Assembly: GCA_027487555.1 (NCBI GenBank)
Contig: JAIYDI010000042.1
Span: 186,001-250,000 of the forward strand
Direction of reading: 5' to 3'
DNA length: 64,000 bases
Origin: Hyphomicrobiales bacterium
GTDB lineage: Bacteria > Pseudomonadota > Alphaproteobacteria > Rhizobiales > Devosiaceae
Part shown: in pieces, positions 58,237 to 64,000 of the stretch
Layout of the letters: every line of letters begins with the position of its first letter
Position numbering within the stretch: the stretch's first letter is position 1
The notes under the pieces: model-generated
The model's database searches: none
Told to the model about the DNA's origin: nothing
Seen by the model: only the letters and a program-made list of their open reading frames with translations
Translations under genes and position numbers: made by a program

Positions 58237-60903
58237 TCACTCCGCGGCGGCCTTGGCCTTGGTGGCCCGCTTGGCCGGTGCCTTGGGCTTTGCCGGCGCA
58301 TCAGCGTCCGCCGCTGCCTTCGCCTTCGCGGGAGCCTTCGGTTTGGCAGCGGCTTTTGCCTTTGCCGGGGCCTTGGCGGCTGCCTTCTTCGGGGCCGTGC
58401 GCTTGCTCGGCGCAGCACCACCCTTGGCGGCAATCAGCGCAAGCGCCTGTTCCAGCGTCACGTCCTCGGGCTTCACGTCCTTGGGCAAAGTGGCATTCAC
58501 CTTGCCTTGGTTCACATATGGCCCATACCGTCCCGGCCGAACCGAGATTTCTCCGCCATCATGGGGGAAGCTCTTCAGCGCCGTCACCGCTGCGGCGCCC
58601 CGGCCAAATTTTCGCCCCCCACCTGCTGCCTTTTGCGCCAGAAGGTCGACGGCGCGGTTCAGGCCGACTTCGAAGACTTCCTCGATATCCGAGAGGTTTG
58701 CATAGGTGCCGTCATGCAGCACAAAGGGTCCATAGCGGCCGAGCCCGGCCGTGATGGGCTTGCCGGTTTCAGGGTGCGCTCCGACGTCGCGCGGCAAGGA
58801 CAGCAGCTTCAGCGCCGCTTCGAGCGTCAATTGCTCGGGCGTCCAGCCCTTGGGCAACGACGACCGCTTTGGCTCGGGGCCGTCTCCAAGCTGGATATAG
58901 GGCCCGAAGCGGCCGGATTTGAGGAACACTTCCAGCCCGCTTTCCGGGTCGCTGCCAAGCGATCCATCGCCAGCCGGCGCTTCGCCGGCCGCACCCGCTG
59001 CCGCATCCGAAAGCTGCAGCGTGTACTTGCAGTCCGGGTAGTTCGAGCAGCCGATGAAGGCACCGAACTTTCCAAGCTTCAGCGACAGCTTGCCGCCGTC
59101 GCAGCTCGGGCACACCCGCGCGTCCCGTCCATCGGCACGCGGCGGAAAGATGTGGTCCTGCAGCAGGTCGTTGAGCGCATCGAGTACCTCCGACACGCGG
59201 AGGTCCTTGATCTCCTCGACATGGCGTTGGAACTCGATCCAGAACTCGCGCAGCACATCCTTCCACTCGAGCTTGCCGTCGGATATCAGGTCGAGCTTCT
59301 CCTCGAGGTTGGCCGTGAAGCCATATTCGACATAGCGCTCGAAGAAGCTGGCGAGGAATGCCGTGACGATCCGGCCGCGATCCTCGGGAATGAGCGCGCG
59401 CTTTTCCACTCGGACATAACTGCGCTCCTGCAGCACACTCACAGTGGCGGCATATGTGGATGGCCTGCCGATGCCGAGCTCTTCCATCTTCTTGATCAGC
59501 GAGGCTTCGGTATAGCGCGCAGGCGGCTGGGTGAAGTGCTGCTCAATCAGCGCCTTTTCCAGCTTGGGCCGGTCGCCGATCGCAAGCGGCGGGAGTTCAC
59601 GATCGTCCTCCGCGTTCTCGTCGTCGCTGCGGTCCTCCTTGGCTTCCACGCCGTACAGCGCAAGGAAACCAGCGAAAGTGACTACAGATCCGACTGCGCG
59701 CAACAATATGTTGCGCGCCGAGCCGAACACCGAAATATCCGCCGTCGTCCGCTCGATCTCCGCCGAACGCATCTGGCTCGCAAGCGTGCGCTTCCAGATC
59801 AGGTCGTAAAGCCGCGCGGCATCGCTTTCGCCCGAAAGGGTCGAGGGATGACGAAACATGTCAGTCGGTCGGATGGCCTCGTGGGCCTCCTGGGCGTTCT
59901 TCGCCTTCGTCTGGTAGAGCCGCGGCTTTTCAGGCAGGTAGTCCGACCCGAATTGCTTGGCGATGGCGCGGCGCGCCTGGTCGATACCTTCCGGCGCCAT
60001 CTGCACGGCATCGGTTCGCATATAGGTGATGATACCGTCTTCGTACAGCCGCTGCGCTACCTGCATGGTGCGGGCAGGCGAGAAGCCGAGTCGCGACGAG
60101 GCATCCTGCTGCAGGCTCGAGGTGGTGAACGGCGGGTAGGGGTTCCGCTTGGTCGGTCGCTTGTCGACCGCCGCCACGTTGAATGCCCCGGCTTCGATTG
60201 CTGCCTTCAAGGCGGCAGCTTCCGCCTCGTTCTTGACCGCCAGCTTGTCCGTGCGCTTGCCATCGACTTCGAGCAGCCGCGCCTCGAAGCTCTGGCCCTT
60301 TTCATTGAGCCGCGCGCCAACCGACCAGTATTCCTGCGCACGAAAGCGCTCGATCTCTGCCTCACGATCGCAGACGAGCCGCAGGGTCACAGATTGTACC
60401 CGGCCCGCCGAGCGCGATCCCGGAAGCTTGCGCCACAGTACCGGCGACAGAGTGAAACCCACCAGATAATCCAGCGCCCGGCGTGCCAGATAGGCGTCCA
60501 CCAGCGGTTCGTCGATGGCACGGGGGTGCCGCATGGCCTCGGTGATGGCCTGCTTGGTGATCGCGTTGAACACGACACGACTGACCGGTTTGTCCTTGAT
60601 CAGCTTTTTCTGCCTGAGCACATCGAGCACGTGCCAGCTGATCGCCTCGCCTTCGCGATCCGGGTCGGTGGCAAGAATGAGTTCGTCAGCATTCTTCAGG
60701 GCGTTGCCGATGTCGGTCAGGCGCTTGCGGGATTGGGCATCAACCTCCCACGTCATCGCGAAGTCCTCGTCCGGCAGGACGGAGCCATCTTTGGCGGGAA
60801 GGTCGCGAACGTGCCCAAAGCTCGCCAGCACCTCGTAATCCTTCCCGAGGTAGGAGTTGATCGTCTTCGCCTTTGCAGGGCTTTCAACGATAACAAGCTT
60901 CAT
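58237..60903 (-). CDS. topA: DNA topoisomerase I
   Basis: 888 aa from the ATG at 60903. A Toprim domain (KLVIVESPAKAKTI, ATDPDREGEAISWH) leads to the active-site tyrosine Tyr294 in GIITYMRTDAV. Zinc-ribbon-type repeats follow (CPSCDGGKLSLKLGKFGAFIGCSNYPDC, about 600-630). The end is a Lys/Ala/Pro-rich tail of about 65 residues (repeats of KAAAKA/KAPAK), histone-H1-like. It relaxes negative supercoils. Common alphaproteobacterial neighbours dprA and plsY lie upstream. Confidence 0.95.
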   Translation of the reverse strand: MKLVIVESPAKAKTINSYLGKDYEVLASFGHVRDLPAKDGSVLPDEDFAMTWEVDAQSRKRLTDIGNALKNADELILATDPDREGEAISWHVLDVLRQKKLIKDKPVSRVVFNAITKQAITEAMRHPRAIDEPLVDAYLARRALDYLVGFTLSPVLWRKLPGSRSAGRVQSVTLRLVCDREAEIERFRAQEYWSVGARLNEKGQSFEARLLEVDGKRTDKLAVKNEAEAAALKAAIEAGAFNVAAVDKRPTKRNPYPPFTTSSLQQDASSRLGFSPARTMQVAQRLYEDGIITYMRTDAVQMAPEGIDQARRAIAKQFGSDYLPEKPRLYQTKAKNAQEAHEAIRPTDMFRHPSTLSGESDAARLYDLIWKRTLASQMRSAEIERTTADISVFGSARNILLRAVGSVVTFAGFLALYGVEAKEDRSDDENAEDDRELPPLAIGDRPKLEKALIEQHFTQPPARYTEASLIKKMEELGIGRPSTYAATVSVLQERSYVRVEKRALIPEDRGRIVTAFLASFFERYVEYGFTANLEEKLDLISDGKLEWKDVLREFWIEFQRHVEEIKDLRVSEVLDALNDLLQDHIFPPRADGRDARVCPSCDGGKLSLKLGKFGAFIGCSNYPDCKYTLQLSDAAAGAAGEAPAGDGSLGSDPESGLEVFLKSGRFGPYIQLGDGPEPKRSSLPKGWTPEQLTLEAALKLLSLPRDVGAHPETGKPITAGLGRYGPFVLHDGTYANLSDIEEVFEVGLNRAVDLLAQKAAGGGRKFGRGAAAVTALKSFPHDGGEISVRPGRYGPYVNQGKVNATLPKDVKPEDVTLEQALALIAAKGGAAPSKRTAPKKAAAKAPAKAKAAAKPKAPAKAKAAADADAPAKPKAPAKRATKAKAAAE

Positions 60904-61020
60904 CGGGCACACTTTCGGCTGGGCTTAAATCGCCGGCAACATGGTGAAGGGCCGTCGCCGTGTCAACGTAGCGATGGGGCGATAGTGGGCGACCCACCCC
61001 TGCGTCAGGCGAAAACGCGC

Positions 61021-62124
61021 CTATGGCATAAGGGCGACATACTGCCCGCTGGACCATTCGACGCGTCCCTCGAGGTCGAGTTCCAGCAGCATGCCCTGCA
61101 CTTTCGATGCACGCAGACCGGTCGCCCGCACGATGTCGTCGACATGCACCGGGCTGACGCTGAGTGCGCTGATCAACAGGCCCAGTTCATCCGTTGTGTG
61201 AACGGCCTGGTCCAGATAGCCATCGTCCGGCACCCAATCTGGCTCCAGAAATTCGCCCGGGCCCGGCCGGAACTGTTGCAGGGAATCGATTATGTCGCGC
61301 GCATTGGTGATGAGTCGGGCACCCTGCTGGATAAGGTGATTTCCGCCTTCGGCTCTTGGATCGAGTGGCGACCCCGGCACGGCGAACACCTCGCGGTTCT
61401 GCTCGAGCGCATATTGCGCCGTGATCAGCGAGCCAGAACGCTTTGCCGCCTCGACCACGACAACGCCCTGGGAAATGCCCGAAACCAGTCGGTTGCGCCG
61501 GGGAAAATCCCTTGCGCGAGGTTCCCACGAAAATGGCATCTCCGAAAGCAGGGCGCCGCCATTGTCGAGTATCTCCTGGGCGAGGCCCAGGTGTTCATCG
61601 GGGTAAACACGGGCGAGCCCGCCAGCCAGGACCGCAACCGTGCCGGTCCTGAGGCTAGCCTTGTGCACTGCACCGTCTACGCCACGGGCCAGCCCCGAGA
61701 TTGTCGCATAGCCGGCCTCGCCCAGTTCATGCGCCAGCAGGGCAGCCATCTTCAGCCCAGCCGCAGAGGCGTTGCGTGCGCCAACCAGTGCGATGCTGCG
61801 CGCCCAATCCAGTCTTTCGCCGCCGAGGACCGACAGAACCGGCGGTGCGCCGCCGATAAACTGGAGCAAAGGCGGATACGCCTTCTCACCCTGCAGAACG
61901 ACCCTGCCACCGGCACGCTCGACCTGTTCGAACTCCTTCTCCGCCTCGCCAATCGAGGGCACGCGAATGGTCTTGCCAAGCTTTCGCGCCAGTTGTGGCA
62001 ATGCCTCCAGCGCGGCTTCAGCCGACCCCTCACGATTGATCAGCTGGCGAAAAGTCGACGGCCCGACATTCTCGGATCGGATCAGTCGGAGCCACGCAAG
62101 TTTCTGCTTTTGCGACAGCTCCAT
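61021..62124 (-). CDS. dprA: DNA processing protein DprA
   Basis: 367 aa. The Rossmann-like domain carries SIALVGARNASAAG and ISGLARGVDGAVHKASL, followed by GGLARVYPDEHLGL, SEMPFSWEPRARDFPRRNR and AKRSGSLITA. A C-terminal winged-helix (about 295-367) completes it. It binds incoming single-stranded DNA and loads RecA during natural transformation. It is one transcript with plsY, 12 bases downstream. Confidence 0.93.
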   Translation of the reverse strand: MELSQKQKLAWLRLIRSENVGPSTFRQLINREGSAEAALEALPQLARKLGKTIRVPSIGEAEKEFEQVERAGGRVVLQGEKAYPPLLQFIGGAPPVLSVLGGERLDWARSIALVGARNASAAGLKMAALLAHELGEAGYATISGLARGVDGAVHKASLRTGTVAVLAGGLARVYPDEHLGLAQEILDNGGALLSEMPFSWEPRARDFPRRNRLVSGISQGVVVVEAAKRSGSLITAQYALEQNREVFAVPGSPLDPRAEGGNHLIQQGARLITNARDIIDSLQQFRPGPGEFLEPDWVPDDGYLDQAVHTTDELGLLISALSVSPVHVDDIVRATGLRASKVQGMLLELDLEGRVEWSSGQYVALMP

Positions 62125-62136
62125 GATCTGATGATC

Positions 62137-62757
62137 CTATGCCTTGCTCTTCTCCGACCCGATCTTCGGTTCTGTTCCCTTGATCAGCCGCTGGATATTT
62201 CCCCAGTGCCGGTAGAAAAGCAAAAGCGACAGCAGAGCACAAGCAGCCGCCATGTTGAGGCCGCTCTTTTCACTTCCTGCCAGGCCATAGGCGAACAGTG
62301 GCGCTGTTGCTGCGGCGGTCAATGCTGCCAGAGACGAGTATTTCCGCGCAAAGGCAATGATCAGCCAAGTGCCGCAAAACGCCAGACCGACGCTCCAGTG
62401 CCACGCGAACAGGATTCCAATGTAGGTCGCAACGCCCTTGCCACCATTGAAGCGCAGCCAAACCGGGAAGACATGCCCTATGAAAGCGCCGATGCCCGCG
62501 GCAAAAGGCACGATGTCGCTTGGGTCTGCGGTGCCAAGCAGCCGTCCGGCCAGCAGAACCGCGACAATACCCTTGCCCGCATCGAGCAGCAGCGTGGCCA
62601 GGGCAAGCCAGCGCTTGCCGGTCCGCAGAACATTCGTCGCCCCGATATTCCCGGAGCCCACCGACCGGATGTCGATGCCGACGGCGCGCGTGAGCAGCAG
62701 CCCGAAAGGGATGGACCCGAACAGGTAGCCGACCAACAATGAAATCAGGATGTTCAT
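62137..62757 (-). CDS. plsY: Glycerol-3-phosphate acyltransferase PlsY
   Basis: 206 aa with about 6 membrane helices. LFGSIPFGLLL, GSGNIGATNVLRTG and RFNGGKGVATYIG are the three conserved PlsY loops. It transfers an acyl group from acyl-phosphate to glycerol-3-phosphate, starting phospholipid synthesis. It overlaps the dihydroorotase-like gene by 4 bases and is likely in its operon. Confidence 0.95.
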   Translation of the reverse strand: MNILISLLVGYLFGSIPFGLLLTRAVGIDIRSVGSGNIGATNVLRTGKRWLALATLLLDAGKGIVAVLLAGRLLGTADPSDIVPFAAGIGAFIGHVFPVWLRFNGGKGVATYIGILFAWHWSVGLAFCGTWLIIAFARKYSSLAALTAAATAPLFAYGLAGSEKSGLNMAAACALLSLLLFYRHWGNIQRLIKGTEPKIGSEKSKA

Positions 62758-64000
62758 TTCGCAACTCCGGTGATCTCGTCGACGCTGTAGACGGTTTCGC
62801 CAGCCACCAGTGTCCGCATGACCTTACCCGACATCCGGGCACCCTCGAAGCAGGTGTTTCGCGACCGGGATCGCATGCCCGCTTCGGTTACAACCCACGG
62901 GTAGTCCAGGTCCACCACGACTATGTCTGCTGGTGCACCGCGCGCCAGGCGCCCGCTCTCAAGCCCAAGCAGAGCGGCCGGCCGAGTGGACATAGCCCGG
63001 AAAAGGGTCAGCAGATCGACCTCCCCGGAATGGTAAAGGCGAAGCGCTGCGGCGAGCAGCGTTTCAAGTCCTACCGCGCCTGCCGCCGCCTCGGCGAAAG
63101 GCTGGCGCTTCACTTCGCTGTCCTGTGGGTCATGGTCGGAGTGTATGACGTCGACGGCTCCGCTGCGCAGTGCTTCCACCATTGCAAGCCTGTCTGCCTC
63201 GGCACGAAGCGGCGGCGAGAGCTTGAAAAATGTCCTGTAGCCCGCGACGTCGTTCTCGTTGAGGGACAGGTGGTTTATCGAAACACCGGCGCTTATGGTT
63301 TGCGACTTCGCTTTCGCAGCAGCCAACAACTCGACAGATGCTGCACACGAAATCTGGGCTGCATGATACCTTACCCCGGACAGCAGGGCGAGTTGCAGGT
63401 CTCGAGCGAGCGCAACGGTCTCGGCTTCACGAGGAATACCCTTGAGACCAAGAGTGGTGGCGAGGAGGCCGTCATTCATCGAGCCCTCGCCAAGCAGCGA
63501 AGCCTCGATCGGCTGGTGCACGATCATCATGCCGAAATTCGCCGCATAGGTCATCGCGGTGCGCAGCAACGCTGCCGACTGGACGGATTGTCTGCCATCG
63601 GACAGGCAGATTGCCCCCGCCTCCCTAAGCAGGCCGAATTCGGTGATCTCTTCGCCCCTGAGGCCCCTGGTAATGCCCGCAGCCGGAAGGATGTTCGCTT
63701 TGCTATTGGCCTTCGCCCTGCGAACGAGAAAATCCACAAGTGCACCGTCATCGACCACGGGCGCCGTGTCCGGCATCATCACGAAACTTGTGACGCCTCC
63801 AGCCACCGCCGCATCGCCTGCCGACTGCAGCGTCTCCCTGTACTCGTGTCCTGGCTCACCCGTGAACACGCGCATGTCTACAAGGCCAGGGGCAACCAGT
63901 TGCCCCCCTGCATTGATGAGCTCTGCACCATCTGGCACCCCGACGGGGCCACCTGTGCTCACGTCGCTGATATGGCCGTGTTCAATCAGAATCGCACCGC
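62754..64000 (-). CDS. pyrC: Dihydroorotase-family protein, partial (start outside window)
   Basis: The frame is open from the right edge, so the gene starts beyond 64000. Visible parts: GGQLVAPGLVDMRVFTGEPGHEY, GVTSFVMMPDTAPVVDD, RYHAAQISCAASVELL, SINHLSLNENDVAGYRTFFKLSPPLR and HSDHDPQDSEVKRQPFAEA. It belongs to the amidohydrolase family of dihydroorotases. The metal-binding HxH expected after GLVD is MRVF here, so this is the alphaproteobacterial variant that may be non-catalytic and support aspartate carbamoyltransferase, as in PyrX-type proteins. The next gene in such operons is pyrB. Confidence 0.85.
   Translation of the reverse strand, partial: GAILIEHGHISDVSTGGPVGVPDGAELINAGGQLVAPGLVDMRVFTGEPGHEYRETLQSAGDAAVAGGVTSFVMMPDTAPVVDDGALVDFLVRRAKANSKANILPAAGITRGLRGEEITEFGLLREAGAICLSDGRQSVQSAALLRTAMTYAANFGMMIVHQPIEASLLGEGSMNDGLLATTLGLKGIPREAETVALARDLQLALLSGVRYHAAQISCAASVELLAAAKAKSQTISAGVSINHLSLNENDVAGYRTFFKLSPPLRAEADRLAMVEALRSGAVDVIHSDHDPQDSEVKRQPFAEAAAGAVGLETLLAAALRLYHSGEVDLLTLFRAMSTRPAALLGLESGRLARGAPADIVVVDLDYPWVVTEAGMRSRSRNTCFEGARMSGKVMRTLVAGETVYSVDEITGVAK

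Noticed and set aside
58507..62742. 1411-codon open frame on the plus strand
   Set aside because: It runs antisense to topA, dprA and plsY, which all have clear motifs. Long antisense frames are common in GC-rich DNA with third-position G/C bias. No ribosome site or family resemblance.

Overview
The window is GC-rich DNA from an alphaproteobacterium of the order Hyphomicrobiales. The evidence is the gene neighbourhoods (hflK-hflC-Do protease-serB/miaA; topA, dprA, plsY and pyrC in a row) and the short rhizobial-type intergenic repeats. A Devosia/Pelagibacterium-like host is a guess. About 28 kb is chromosome and 36.2 kb is one complete prophage.

Left chromosomal arm (1-12063): the end of hflK, then hflC, a periplasmic Do-family protease, a GNAT acetyltransferase, serB facing miaA, a MATE efflux pump, a small membrane protein, leuA preceded by a Leu-rich 41-codon ORF that looks like an attenuation leader, a second GNAT, and a membrane-anchored endonuclease/exonuclease/phosphatase-family protein. 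Several intergenic gaps hold palindromic repeats.

Prophage (12064-48244, 36,181 bp): a Mu-like transposable phage. It starts with TGT, ends with ACA and is flanked by a perfect 5-bp duplication GTGGA. Removing it and one GTGGA restores a chromosomal repeat, a second copy of which lies at 50466-50590. Matching transposase-site-like motifs begin 11 bp in from both ends. The early (L) end is at the high-coordinate side. There, a LexA-like repressor and a TagO/VasI-like exported protein read rightward. The early operon reads leftward: small HTH-like protein, ParB-like protein, a 44-aa membrane peptide, MuA, MuB, small genes, DUF3164, GemA and a Mor/C-like activator. Late genes follow on the minus strand: lysis, Mu gp25-28-like packaging genes, an HK97-type portal fused to a MuF domain, prohead protease, HK97 capsid, connectors and a long-tailed (siphovirus) tail module. 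The R end carries tail fibres, an Acb2/Tad1-like anti-defence candidate, a small amphipathic protein, a tyrosine recombinase and an orphan S24-like domain protein. A 21-bp element occurs three times, exactly at the starts of the lysis/packaging, capsid and tail blocks. This mirrors the Mu late promoters Plys, PI and PP, and the Mor/C-like gene ends 3 bp from one copy.

Right chromosomal arm (48245-64000): thrS, a cupin gene apparently broken at a G7 tract, a PilZ protein, an exported repeat-domain protein, a nitroreductase, a lytic-transglycosylase-like protein, a DUF2336 protein, nadK, prfB with the classic programmed +1 frameshift, topA, dprA, plsY, and a dihydroorotase-family gene that runs off the end and lacks the usual metal-binding HxH.
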